Below are positions 28,908 to 38,102 of a stretch of DNA of 64,000 nt, one piece after another. The notes under the pieces were generated by a model, which saw nothing but the letters and a program-made list of their open reading frames with translations, did not search any database and had not been told where the DNA came from. Position 1 is the first letter of the stretch. Every line of letters starts with the position of its first letter. The translations under genes and the position numbers were made by a program. Source of the stretch: Gammaproteobacteria bacterium (GTDB lineage Bacteria; Pseudomonadota; Gammaproteobacteria; UBA6429; Thiohalophilaceae); contig JACQBC010000017.1 in assembly GCA_016194635.1 (NCBI GenBank), positions 62,001 through 126,000 of the forward strand, in the 5' to 3' direction.

Positions 28908-29948
28908 ATGATCCCAGGTCCCATCATGCTCGATCTTACGGGGGTCGAACTTACCGCCGAAGAACGCGAGATCTTACGCCATCCCTTGGTGGGGGGAGTG
29001 ATCTTGTTTACACGAAATTTTGTTGACCCCGCACAACTCGCCGAATTGGTGCGGGCCATCCATGCGCTGCGCAGCCCTGCGTTATTGGTCGCTGTCGACC
29101 ACGAAGGCGGGCGGGTGCAACGCTTCCGCACCGGTTTTAGCCGACTCCCCGCGTTACGACTGCTGGGTGAATTGCACGATCGTCAGCCGGCACGGGCGCT
29201 GCAACTGGCCGAGGATCTGGGTTGGTTAATGGCCGTGGAATTACGCGCGGTGAGCGTGGATTTTAGTTTCGCGCCGGTGGTGGATCTTAACCACGGGGTT
29301 AGTGAAGTGATTGGCGATCGGGCTTTGCACCGTACTCCCGAGGTTGTATTTGCATTGGCCTATGCCTACATGAAGGGCATGCACAGCGCCGGTATGGCCG
29401 CCACCGCTAAGCATTTTCCCGGTCACGGGGCGGTGGTGGCTGACTCCCATGTCGCGATTGCGCACGATAATCGCGATTTTGACACGCTCTGGAACCACGA
29501 CATTGTACCGTTCCGGCGTTTGATCGATAACCGCTTGGCCGCCATTATGCCGGCCCATGTGATTTACGATCAGGTCGATTCCGCGCCGGCGGGCTTTTCT
29601 AAGCGATGGTTACAAGCTATTTTACGTGACCAATTACACTTCCACGGCGTTATTTTTAGCGATGATCTGAACATGCAAGGCGCAAGCGTGGCGGGGGAGG
29701 TGTATTCGTCACGGGCGCGCGCCGCCTTTGAAGCGGGGTGTGACATGGCCGTAATCTGTAATAATCGCGCCGGGGCCTTGCAGATCCTCGATCACCTGGA
29801 TTCGACGGTGAACCCGGTCGCGCGCACGCGCCTGGCACGCATGCACGGTCAGCACCAGTACCGTTTTAACGAATTACACTACCTGCCGCGTTGGACGCAA
29901 GCGCGGCAGAATTTGCAACAGCTTAATGAAAATTTTCTGCTATCTTAG
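28908..29948 (+). CDS. nagZ: Beta-N-acetylhexosaminidase NagZ
   Basis: Cytosolic glycoside hydrolase family 3 enzyme of 346 residues, removing GlcNAc from anhydro-muropeptides during cell-wall recycling; its products signal AmpC induction in relatives. KHFPGHG is at 168-174, with the catalytic His in VADSHVAI, and the nucleophile aspartate in FSDDLNMQG at about 250-258. It starts five bases after the YkuD-type gene. Confidence 0.95.
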   Translation: MIPGPIMLDLTGVELTAEEREILRHPLVGGVILFTRNFVDPAQLAELVRAIHALRSPALLVAVDHEGGRVQRFRTGFSRLPALRLLGELHDRQPARALQLAEDLGWLMAVELRAVSVDFSFAPVVDLNHGVSEVIGDRALHRTPEVVFALAYAYMKGMHSAGMAATAKHFPGHGAVVADSHVAIAHDNRDFDTLWNHDIVPFRRLIDNRLAAIMPAHVIYDQVDSAPAGFSKRWLQAILRDQLHFHGVIFSDDLNMQGASVAGEVYSSRARAAFEAGCDMAVICNNRAGALQILDHLDSTVNPVARTRLARMHGQHQYRFNELHYLPRWTQARQNLQQLNENFLLS

Positions 29949-29968
29949 GGCTTTAGCGGCCAGGGTCA

Positions 29969-29997
29969 TTGGCAAGACTAAGCTGAAGCCGTATACT
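29969..29997 (+). promoter_or_regulatory. Predicted sigma-70 promoter for the purine salvage pair
   Basis: TTGGCA (29969-29974) and TATACT (29992-29997) are 17 bases apart. Transcription would begin near 30004. This excludes the in-frame GTG at 30003 as the start of the next gene and supports ATG 30030 or 30033, with a leader of about 26 bases. Confidence 0.6.
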
Positions 29998-30029
29998 GCT
30001 GCGTGTTACATATAAATCCTATAAAGCCG

Positions 30030-30578
30030 ATGATGAACGCCGATGAAGCCCAACGTACCTTGGCCGAAGCCGAGTGTCTTTATACCGATACCCAAGTCCA
30101 ACACGCATTAGACACAATGGCGCGAGCAATCAGCGCTAAACTCGCCAACAGCGATCCACTTATTTTATGCGTGATGACCGGCGGTGTGATTCCTGCCGGG
30201 CATTTATTAACCCGCTTGAATTTTCCCCTCCAAATCGACTATATCCATGCCACCCGTTATCGTGGCGATACCCAAGGGGGACGGCTACACTGGATCGTGC
30301 GCCCCCAACACCCCCTAAAAGGACGTACTGTATTGATCATCGACGATATCTTGGATGAAGGGGTTACCTTAAACGCCATTATCGAGCATTGCTGGTCGGA
30401 AGGTGCCCATGAAGTGTATACGGCGGTGCTAATCAATAAAAAACATACCCGCAAAGAACCCGTAACGGTGAATTTCGTTGGGCTGGAAACCGCTGATCGC
30501 TATTTATTCGGCTACGGCATGGATTATAAAGGCTATTTGCGCAATGCGCCGGGCATCTACGCGGTCAAGGGGCTGTAA
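30030..30578 (+). CDS. Hypoxanthine-guanine phosphoribosyltransferase
   Basis: Cytoplasmic type I phosphoribosyltransferase of 182 residues, converting hypoxanthine (or guanine) and PRPP into nucleotides. The PRPP loop is VLIIDDILDEGVTL, and the base-binding and flexible-loop parts include HATRYRGDTQGG. It is followed six bases later by a methylthioinosine phosphorylase, which makes hypoxanthine, so the two form a salvage pathway. A promoter lies just upstream. Confidence 0.9.
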   Translation: MMNADEAQRTLAEAECLYTDTQVQHALDTMARAISAKLANSDPLILCVMTGGVIPAGHLLTRLNFPLQIDYIHATRYRGDTQGGRLHWIVRPQHPLKGRTVLIIDDILDEGVTLNAIIEHCWSEGAHEVYTAVLINKKHTRKEPVTVNFVGLETADRYLFGYGMDYKGYLRNAPGIYAVKGL

Positions 30579-30584
30579 GTTTTA

Positions 30585-31325
30585 ATGTCAAAAGTCGCGA
30601 TTATCGGCGGTACCGGGCTTACCAAACTTACCAATCTTACGATCACCGGCCGCGAGGTCCACGTCAGTAAATACGGAGAACCTTCCGCGCCCCTGACGCG
30701 CGGTTTGCTGGTGGGTAAAGAAGTAATTTTTTTACCGCGCCACGGCGCCGGGCATACCATTCCACCGCATAAGGTTAATTACCGGGCCAATATCACGGTT
30801 TTAAAAAATGTGGGGGTGGAAAAGGTAATTTCGATCAATGCGGTCGGCGGGATCACAACGGCCATGGAAGCGCAGCGCATTGTCATTCCGGATCAAATCA
30901 TCGACTATACTTGGTCGCGCCATCATACCTTCTTTGATGAGGGTTTGAACCAGGTGGTGCATGTCGATTTTACCTCCCCGTATTGCGAGGAATTACGCCA
31001 ATCGATAATCGCCGCGGCGCGGCGCGATAAACTGCCTATCATCGACACCGCGACCTATGCCGCGACCCAAGGCCCACGGCTGGAGAGCGCCGCGGAGATT
31101 GATCGGTTTGAGCGCGACGGTTGTCATATTGTCGGTATGACCGGCATGCCAGAAGCCGCTTTAGCACGCGAACGCGGCTTATGTTACGCCAGTATCGCCG
31201 TGGTGGTGAATAAAGCCGCCGGCCGGGGTAAGGGGGTGATCACCATGGAGGAGATCGAACATAATCTGGTCGCCGGTGTGGATCAAGTCAAACGCATCCT
31301 CGAGGCAGTGATCCCGAGCCTGTAA
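30585..31325 (+). CDS. S-methyl-5'-thioinosine phosphorylase (MTAP family)
   Basis: Purine nucleoside phosphorylase-fold enzyme of 246 residues. Family segments are GGTGL at the N-terminus, LPRHGAGHTIPPHKVNYRAN, and VGMTGMPEAALARERGLCYA. The 246-residue form matches the Pseudomonas aeruginosa enzyme that splits methylthioinosine to hypoxanthine, rather than the longer MTA phosphorylase. The neighbouring hypoxanthine phosphoribosyltransferase fits that. A general methylthioadenosine phosphorylase is the alternative. Confidence 0.85.
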   Translation: MSKVAIIGGTGLTKLTNLTITGREVHVSKYGEPSAPLTRGLLVGKEVIFLPRHGAGHTIPPHKVNYRANITVLKNVGVEKVISINAVGGITTAMEAQRIVIPDQIIDYTWSRHHTFFDEGLNQVVHVDFTSPYCEELRQSIIAAARRDKLPIIDTATYAATQGPRLESAAEIDRFERDGCHIVGMTGMPEAALARERGLCYASIAVVVNKAAGRGKGVITMEEIEHNLVAGVDQVKRILEAVIPSL

Positions 31326-31328
31326 CGG

Positions 31329-32009
31329 CTACTGCAGTGGAATAATATAAATCAGCATCCCCAGGACGGGACTATCCAGGTAATGCAATTCCTTGCTACG
31401 CATCTTGCGGGATTGTTTTAACTCAAAGATCGGCGGTAGGTTTGTTTCACTCAACTTGAGTGAGGGGGAAGCAGCAGGTAAGACCGGCGGCAGCGGTGTT
31501 GGACTAGGAGTATTGCTGACATCGTGGTAGATAAGATCCACGTCGGCGTGTAGATATTTGGCCAAAATAATCTTTATGTAACCGTCTAAGACTTTCTGGG
31601 TCTCCACCACGGGCGAACCGGGTATAGCAGGATCGTTACTCGGCACCACAATGGTCGCGGATAAATGCACCGGCAGAGCGGCTTGAGCATCCAAACCCGG
31701 CTGACGCCAGCTACTATGTAACAAGATCCGGTAGTTATTCGAGGCCTCCAGGTTTTTTATTTCCTGGGTAAGCTTCGTACCTGCCACCGGACGAAATCCA
31801 AATTTGAGATCATTACCGGATCCCAATTCTACCATGTTGGAGGGTAGGGTAAAGTTGAGTTGGGTCGGCCAAATTTCGCTTTGTCGGTTGCTGAGATCTA
31901 GATTCTCGAATACCACCAGTTCAATTTGATAATTTCGCGCTTCCTCGGCCAACACGATGGTACTGCTGAATAGGCATAAAAAAAGCCAAGCGCGCTTCCT
32001 TAACCACAT
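31329..32009 (-). CDS. CsiV-like peptidoglycan-binding protein
   Basis: Exported protein of 226 residues with a signal peptide at 1-21. The region YQIELVVFENLD and the RILLHSSWRQPGLD segment are hallmarks of the CsiV family, named for Shewanella LpoA/CsiV-type chitinase regulators that bind peptidoglycan. A Pro/Ser-rich linker (TPSPTPLPPVLPAA) is near residue 170. csiV is near mfd in many gammaproteobacteria, as here. Divergent from def. Confidence 0.75.
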   Translation of the reverse strand: MWLRKRAWLFLCLFSSTIVLAEEARNYQIELVVFENLDLSNRQSEIWPTQLNFTLPSNMVELGSGNDLKFGFRPVAGTKLTQEIKNLEASNNYRILLHSSWRQPGLDAQAALPVHLSATIVVPSNDPAIPGSPVVETQKVLDGYIKIILAKYLHADVDLIYHDVSNTPSPTPLPPVLPAASPSLKLSETNLPPIFELKQSRKMRSKELHYLDSPVLGMLIYIIPLQ

Positions 32010-32061
32010 ATCTTCGTTTATCCTGCTCTATAAGGTTGTTGAGAAAATTATCAGGCTCAGT

Positions 32062-32595
32062 ATGGCGATTCGAGAAATCTTGCGTATGGGGCATCCGTTG
32101 CTGAAAGCCGTGGCTAAACCGGTAACCCAGTTTAACACACCTGAGCTGCAGTCGTTAATTACCGACATGCGTGATACCATGGTGGCGAATTTCGGCGCGG
32201 GCCTGGCGGCCCCTCAAATCGGTGTGGGCTTGCGGGTGGTGATCTTCGCCATTCAGCACAATCCACGTTATCCCAAGGTTGAAGCCATACCCGAAACGAT
32301 TCTGATTAATCCCGAGATCCTGCTCGAAGAGCATACCCAAATCGCTGGTTGGGAAGGTTGCCTGAGTGTGCCGGGCTTGCGCGGCTGGGTGCCACGTTAT
32401 CAACAGATCCGCTACCGCGCTTATAACCTTCAGGGCGATAGTATCGATCGGGTCGTAACCGATTTCCATGCCCGAGTGGTGCAGCATGAAGTGGATCATC
32501 TCGATGGTATTTTATATCCACAACGCATTACCGACATGCGTCAATTCGGTTTTGAGCAAGCGTTATTTCCACAACAAGAGGGGTTAAGCGTATGA
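32062..32595 (+). CDS. def: Peptide deformylase
   Basis: Metal-dependent deformylase of 177 residues that removes the formyl group from nascent chains. Motifs: GAGLAAPQIG at 45-54, WEGCLSVPG with metal-binding Cys100, and QHEVDHLDG with His142, Glu143 and His146. The ATG at 32062 fits the family; a 35-residue extension through the csiV promoter region is rejected. Here def is beside csiV, not fmt, so this could be a second deformylase. Its stop overlaps the next gene. Confidence 0.94.
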   Translation: MAIREILRMGHPLLKAVAKPVTQFNTPELQSLITDMRDTMVANFGAGLAAPQIGVGLRVVIFAIQHNPRYPKVEAIPETILINPEILLEEHTQIAGWEGCLSVPGLRGWVPRYQQIRYRAYNLQGDSIDRVVTDFHARVVQHEVDHLDGILYPQRITDMRQFGFEQALFPQQEGLSV

Positions 32596-33476
32596 GCAGG
32601 TGGCATGGGTATTTTACCGTTACTTTGAGCGGAATAGTGTTCATATTGTTGGGATGTAGCACCCCGCTGATTAACGATACACCCAAAACCTTGGCGTTGA
32701 TCCCAGGAGAGGCGAGTATCATCGCTATACATGTGCCGTTAGCACAGTTAGCATTTCCCCCGTCAGAGCGATTAACCACGGGCAGCGTCTTGATGTTTTC
32801 ACCGATTGAATTTCGCAGCGATAAGGATCGTTACAATATCGACTCGGTGTCATTGCCGTTGGGGCGTTATGTGGCGTTGCGCCATTCCGAAGAAGGATTG
32901 TTGGCCAATCTTCCTGCTCATGAGGTAACCTCGTTTGAGGTTCACTATAAGGCCCACTACCCGAACCTCGCTCAAGCGCAGCGCGATTTCCCCAAGCTCA
33001 CGGCGGATCGTTTTAGCAGCCGTGTTAAGGATGGAAAATCGATTATCCAGGTTGAACAATGGCAGATGCGGCTTAGCATGGTGGTTTCACATGATCGCCA
33101 AGCCTTTCGGGTGTTGTTGGACAATATAGAATATATTCCGCCAGCGGAGCCGCCGAATCTCAACATGAATCCGGATGATGCTCCTGTTGTTGAGGTTCCC
33201 AAGCGATTACCCGTGGTGGTTGCGTTTAGCTACCGTCACCCGGATAGTGATACAGAGAGTTTAATTCAACAAAATGTGATCTATGAATTCATCGTCGCCA
33301 CTGAAAATGGTGTTTTCCACGGCGCTCCGCAAATTACCGGTTGGTTGCCGTTAAACAAACACGCCGATACTCAACCCTATAGCGTGAGTGTGGTGGTGGC
33401 GGAGGTGCATGCGCATGAAGAGCAATTCTATAAAAAGATTTTTGATTTTGTTAAAACGGTACGCGGGGTGTTGTAG
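32592..33476 (+). CDS. Putative lipoprotein of unknown function
   Basis: Protein of 294 residues with a lipoprotein signal peptide; the lipobox FILLGC places the acylated Cys at 22. The mature part begins STPLINDTPKTLALIPGEASII and is predicted mostly beta, with a Pro-rich linker near residue 180. No family is recognised. It starts at ATGA overlapping def, so is co-translated, and ends 18 bases from the convergent mfd. No acidic or cysteine-rich catalytic motif stands out. Confidence 0.8.
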   Translation: MSRWHGYFTVTLSGIVFILLGCSTPLINDTPKTLALIPGEASIIAIHVPLAQLAFPPSERLTTGSVLMFSPIEFRSDKDRYNIDSVSLPLGRYVALRHSEEGLLANLPAHEVTSFEVHYKAHYPNLAQAQRDFPKLTADRFSSRVKDGKSIIQVEQWQMRLSMVVSHDRQAFRVLLDNIEYIPPAEPPNLNMNPDDAPVVEVPKRLPVVVAFSYRHPDSDTESLIQQNVIYEFIVATENGVFHGAPQITGWLPLNKHADTQPYSVSVVVAEVHAHEEQFYKKIFDFVKTVRGVL

Positions 33477-33494
33477 CGGTTGGAAATAGCTAAA

Positions 33495-36400
33495 TCACGC
33501 GGCTTCTTTAAGCTTCAACGCGTTCAGCAACATCTCCAATTCCAGCAGCCGTGCCTCCTTGCTGCTGAGGTTTTTATTAATGCGCAACTTGTCCTTGCCA
33601 TCCAACCGGTAGGGACTGTTCTTGGCTTGGATCAATTGAATCACCTTGGCGGGATCGATATTGGGCTGTTCGGTGAAAATGATCCGGCCGCCGTGTTCAC
33701 CCAGATCAATTTTACGTATGCCTAACGCCGTGGCTTTTTGTTTTAGCGAGCTGAGATGGAATAACAATTTGGTTGGGTCCGGTAACAGACCGAAACGGTC
33801 GATCATCTCCACCTGTAGATCGCGCAGGGCTTCTTGGCTGTCGGCATGGGCGATACGTTTGTACAACACCAGGCGTTCATGCACATCCGGCAGGTAATCT
33901 TCGGGAATCAACGCGGGCAGGTGCAGGTCAATTTCCGCGTGGGGGTGTAACGGCTGATCCAAGTCGATGGTTTTGCCTTGTTTTAGCGCTGCCACGGCGC
34001 GGTTGAGTAGATCGATATACAGGCTATAGCCGATTTCCGTCATCTGTCCGCTCTGCTCATCGCCCAGTAATTCACCCGCGCCGCGAATTTCTAAGTCATG
34101 GGTGGCCAGGGTAAAACCGGTCCCCAAGGTTTCAATTGAGGCGATGGCCTCTAAGCGTCGCCGTGCATCATCGGTCATGAGCGTGGCGGGGGGGACGATC
34201 AAATATGCATAAGCACGGTGATGGGAGCGTCCCACCCGGCCCCGCAGTTGGTATAACTGTGCCAAACCGAAATGATCGGCGCGGTTGATGACCATGGTAT
34301 TGGCATTGGGGATGTCGATACCGGTTTCGATGATCGTGGTACAGACTAAGATATTAAATCGCTGATGATAAAAATCCGACATCACTTTTTCAAGTTCACG
34401 TTCGCGCATTTGGCCATGGGCAAAATGTACCCGTGCCTCGGGCAATAATTCGGCGAGCTTCGTGGTTTGTAACTCGATATTGTCGACTTCGTTGTGAACA
34501 AAATACACCTGGCCACCGCGGCGGATTTCACGCAGGCAGGCTTCTTTGATCAAATCTTCGTTCCAAGGTGAAACGAAAGTCTTGATGGCTAAACGTTTGG
34601 CGGGAGGGGTGGCGATGATGGAAAGATCGCGCAGTCCGGATACCGCCATGTTTAACGTGCGCGGGATCGGGGTGGCGGTCAGGGTCAAGACATCGATCTC
34701 GGCACGCAAAGCCTTGAACTGATCTTTCTGACGCACGCCGAAGCGGTGTTCTTCGTCGATAATGACCAGACCGAGGTTCTTATACTTCACATCGTCTTGT
34801 AATAATTTATGCGTACCGATAATGATATCGATCTTGCCCTGTTCCAATTCCTTCAAGAGTTGTGTTTGCTCTTTCTTACTGACAAAACGCGATAAGGCCG
34901 CAATCCGGATCGGCCACTCGGCGAAACGATCGCGGAAGGTTTGTAAATGTTGTTGGGTTAATAAGGTGGTCGGTGTCAAGATCGCGACTTGTTTACCCGC
35001 TAGGGCGGCGATAAACGCGGCGCGCATCGCCACCTCGGTTTTGCCAAACCCAACGTCGCCGCAGACCAAATGATCCATCGGTTGCGGGTCGCGCATGCTA
35101 CGTAACACATTATCAATCGCGGTTTGTTGATCCGGCGTTTCTTCAAAGGGAAATTCGGCGGCAAAGGCGCGGTATTGTGCCTCGTCAAAGGGATAGGCAA
35201 AGCCACTGCGCGCCTGCCGTTTGGCATAGATGGCGAGCAATTCGGCGGCGACATCGCGCACCCGTTCGCTGGCCTTGCGTTTGGCTCGCTCCCATTGACC
35301 GCTGCCCAGTTTATGTAACGGCGCACTTTCCGGTGACATGCCGGTATAACGGCTGATCAAGTGCAAGGCGGCGACGGGCACATAGAGTTTATCGTGGTCG
35401 GCGTATTCCAGGGCAAGAAATTCAGTTTGAATCCCGCCCACGGTGAGGGTTTGCAATCCCACATAACGCCCGACACCGTATTCTTCATGTACCACCGCTG
35501 CGCCGACATTGAGTTCGGCTAAGTCGCGAATGATATTGTCGGCGTCGCGCTGGCCACGTTGCCGCCGGCGCCGTTGTAACACCTGCTCACCGAATAATTG
35601 CGGTTCGGCAATAATCGCCAGCGGCGGGTCTTGCAATAGCAACCCTTGCTCCAGCGGCGCCACGGTTAATCCGATGGGCGCATCGCTGTGTAAAAACGCT
35701 TGCCAACTTTCCACTGCGCTGGGGCTAATACCATGACTACGGAGTAATTCTAATAATGTCTCACGCCGTCCCACGGTTTCGGCGGTGAACAGTACCCGAC
35801 CCTCAAACTCCGCTAAGAATTTTAATAACGCCGCGGCGGGATGTTCGGCGCGGGCTTGAAAGGTAAAATTTCCGGGCACGGAGGTCGCGAAGTGAATGGC
35901 GTGGGGGTTGTCGTACTCAAAGGGTTGCCATTCGATTCGTGCAAAGCGTTTTAATGCCTCGAACAATTCATTGCTGTGTATGAACAACTGCGTGGGCGTA
36001 AGTAAGGGGCGCTCGATATTGTGCCGGTACTGCTCATAACGTGCGGTGATTTCAGACCAGAACTGTTGCGCTGAATCATGGGTATTACTGTCCGCGATAA
36101 TCAGGGTGGTGTTCGGCAAAAAATCCAATAAACTGCTGGTTTGCTGGTAAAACAGCGGTATGTAGTATTCAATCCCGGCCGGAGTGAGACCGGCGCTGAC
36201 ATCGCGATAAATACGCGCGGCTTGGGGATCACCCTCAAACTGGCTGCGAAATTGCTGCCGGAATAGACGGATCGCCGCTTCATCAAACGGAAACTCCTTG
36301 GCCGGCAATAACCGGATGGCCGTGGTTTTTTCCAAGGTGCGCTGGGTCTCGGGGTTAAAACTGCGGATAGCCTCCACCTCGTCGTCGAATAACTCCAGGC

Positions 36401-36965
36401 GGTAGGGGTAGGGGCTGCCCATGGGGTATAAATCGATCAGGTTGCCCCGCACGGCGAATTCACCGTGTTCCATCACCGTGGAAACCGATTGGTAGCCGTG
36501 TTGTACTAAGCGCGCTCGGAACTGATCACGGTTTAAGGTTTGACCGGTCTGCAGCAGCAAGCTGTTTTGCTCCACGTGCTGGCGCGGGCAGAGCCGATGC
36601 AGGAGGGTTTGCACCGGTACCACTAATAGACCCCGTTGGATCTCCGGCAAGCGGTACAGGGTTTCAATACGCTCTGAGATAATGTCTTGGTGGGGGGAAA
36701 ACTGATCGTAGGGCAGGATTTCCCAATCGGGGAAATGCAATAGGGGAAAGTCGCTGCCTTGAAAATAAAAGTGTAAGGCGTCGTTCAAACGCTGGGCAGC
36801 CGCGGTATTTTCGGTAATCACCAGCAACAAGCCCGTATGGCGTAAACTGGCTTGATGCAAGGCCAAGGCCAGGCTATTGCCGTACAAGTGGCCCCAGTGC
36901 TGCCGTTGCCCCGGTTGCTGCGGGAGCGGCGGATTAAATATGGACTGTAAGTGGGGTCCGGTCAT
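33495..36965 (-). CDS. mfd: Transcription-repair coupling factor
   Basis: Large ATP-dependent translocase of 1156 residues that removes stalled RNA polymerase and recruits UvrA. An N-terminal UvrB-like region is followed by the RNA polymerase-interaction domain (VHEEYGVGRYVGLQTL), the SF2 helicase motifs CGDVGFGKTEVAMRAAF and IIDEEHRFGVRQKD, and the TRCF C-terminal domain. Full length, no frameshift. It is preceded by a membrane gene 14 bases upstream, probably in one transcript. Confidence 0.96.
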   Translation of the reverse strand: MTGPHLQSIFNPPLPQQPGQRQHWGHLYGNSLALALHQASLRHTGLLLVITENTAAAQRLNDALHFYFQGSDFPLLHFPDWEILPYDQFSPHQDIISERIETLYRLPEIQRGLLVVPVQTLLHRLCPRQHVEQNSLLLQTGQTLNRDQFRARLVQHGYQSVSTVMEHGEFAVRGNLIDLYPMGSPYPYRLELFDDEVEAIRSFNPETQRTLEKTTAIRLLPAKEFPFDEAAIRLFRQQFRSQFEGDPQAARIYRDVSAGLTPAGIEYYIPLFYQQTSSLLDFLPNTTLIIADSNTHDSAQQFWSEITARYEQYRHNIERPLLTPTQLFIHSNELFEALKRFARIEWQPFEYDNPHAIHFATSVPGNFTFQARAEHPAAALLKFLAEFEGRVLFTAETVGRRETLLELLRSHGISPSAVESWQAFLHSDAPIGLTVAPLEQGLLLQDPPLAIIAEPQLFGEQVLQRRRRQRGQRDADNIIRDLAELNVGAAVVHEEYGVGRYVGLQTLTVGGIQTEFLALEYADHDKLYVPVAALHLISRYTGMSPESAPLHKLGSGQWERAKRKASERVRDVAAELLAIYAKRQARSGFAYPFDEAQYRAFAAEFPFEETPDQQTAIDNVLRSMRDPQPMDHLVCGDVGFGKTEVAMRAAFIAALAGKQVAILTPTTLLTQQHLQTFRDRFAEWPIRIAALSRFVSKKEQTQLLKELEQGKIDIIIGTHKLLQDDVKYKNLGLVIIDEEHRFGVRQKDQFKALRAEIDVLTLTATPIPRTLNMAVSGLRDLSIIATPPAKRLAIKTFVSPWNEDLIKEACLREIRRGGQVYFVHNEVDNIELQTTKLAELLPEARVHFAHGQMRERELEKVMSDFYHQRFNILVCTTIIETGIDIPNANTMVINRADHFGLAQLYQLRGRVGRSHHRAYAYLIVPPATLMTDDARRRLEAIASIETLGTGFTLATHDLEIRGAGELLGDEQSGQMTEIGYSLYIDLLNRAVAALKQGKTIDLDQPLHPHAEIDLHLPALIPEDYLPDVHERLVLYKRIAHADSQEALRDLQVEMIDRFGLLPDPTKLLFHLSSLKQKATALGIRKIDLGEHGGRIIFTEQPNIDPAKVIQLIQAKNSPYRLDGKDKLRINKNLSSKEARLLELEMLLNALKLKEAA

Positions 36966-36979
36966 CGGTGGCTATAAAA

Positions 36980-37915
36980 TTATACAGAGGCCGGGGCCTT
37001 CTTGTTAATAAACCACGCCAGGCCGCCACTGATGACCGTGGCAGTAAGCAAAAATAAATGCAGGTTCACCGCGGCGGGCAGGGTCTGGGCAAAGCTGAAT
37101 CCCCATGACGCTAATCCCGAGGCCACCCCGGCCTCGTAGGTACCCAAACCGGCAGGGGCATTGACAGGTAATACACTGGTCAGATCCCCGGCCATAACAC
37201 CGACCCAGGCGGCCGGGTAGGGCATCGGCAAAAATTGTTGCAGTATCCACGCCAGTGCAACCAGTTTAATCAACCAATTGATCCAGGTTAACGCCCACGC
37301 ACGCCCTAAACTCGGGGTCGATTGCGGCAGAGCATCGAGCACCTCCACGGCGATCCGCGCCAGACGCCGCGTGGTGTATTTTTTTAAATACTGTACCAGG
37401 CGGGTGTGAACCACGAATAACAGCCAGGGTGCGGGGAAAAGGACTATCAATCCTGCATACAGCCACGTGTCCGGGGTTTTACCATGCGCAGCGTAGGCAA
37501 CTAAGCCCAGACACAGCAAGGTGTGTAAATCCATGAGCCGGTACCAAATCAAAATCGCACTGGAACGCACCATCCCCACCTGAAAATAACGCGACATCAA
37601 CCATGGGAAGCTCACCTCGCCGCTACGCACGGGGAGCAGGTTATTCAATACATTGTGATAAAACGTCATTTTTATACATAGCCAAAACCGCCCGTGCATC
37701 GCCGCGCGGAAGTAATCATAGAATCGATACGCACGCACGAGGTAGCTCAGCAGTACCAGGCTCAATGCCAACAGCGCCGTCGTCGTTGGGATACTCGACC
37801 AGGCCATCAACAAGCCCCGCCAACCGACTAACCAGTGCACGGCGAGGCCATACAACAGCAACAATATACTGCTTACCAGGAGCGGCAGCCACCTACGGCT
37901 CTTGTTATTATACAT
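36980..37915 (-). CDS. Lysylphosphatidylglycerol synthase TM-region/UPF0104-like membrane protein
   Basis: Integral membrane protein of 311 residues with about eight helices and no soluble domain. The family segments LNNLLPVRSGEVSFPWLMSR and SVLPVNAPAGLGTYEAGV resemble the flippase part of MprF and the AglD/YbhN proteins. The synthase domain of MprF is absent. It is divergent from the glycosyltransferase genes at 38103, which suggests a part in lipid-linked sugar or phospholipid translocation. It is upstream of mfd by 14 bases on the same strand. Confidence 0.75.
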   Translation of the reverse strand: MYNNKSRRWLPLLVSSILLLLYGLAVHWLVGWRGLLMAWSSIPTTTALLALSLVLLSYLVRAYRFYDYFRAAMHGRFWLCIKMTFYHNVLNNLLPVRSGEVSFPWLMSRYFQVGMVRSSAILIWYRLMDLHTLLCLGLVAYAAHGKTPDTWLYAGLIVLFPAPWLLFVVHTRLVQYLKKYTTRRLARIAVEVLDALPQSTPSLGRAWALTWINWLIKLVALAWILQQFLPMPYPAAWVGVMAGDLTSVLPVNAPAGLGTYEAGVASGLASWGFSFAQTLPAAVNLHLFLLTATVISGGLAWFINKKAPASV

Positions 37916-38102
37916 AGTATTATCAATGAGTTATGCTATTACCGCGGTATTTAGTGTCCCATGAATATGCTTGTCAGTACGCGGACCGCATATTAGAATT
38001 CGCGCTTCAATTTGTGCAGCCACCGAATCCAATCTACTCGTGTGCCTGTCCATTCCGGGGCGCAATGGTATCGCCTCTGTAGTCAACTGGCGAGTAAATA
38101 CA

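Noticed and set aside
30003-30029. GTG start for the hypoxanthine phosphoribosyltransferase gene
   Set aside because: It coincides with the predicted transcription start, so it would leave no leader; ATG 30030 or 30033 is better.
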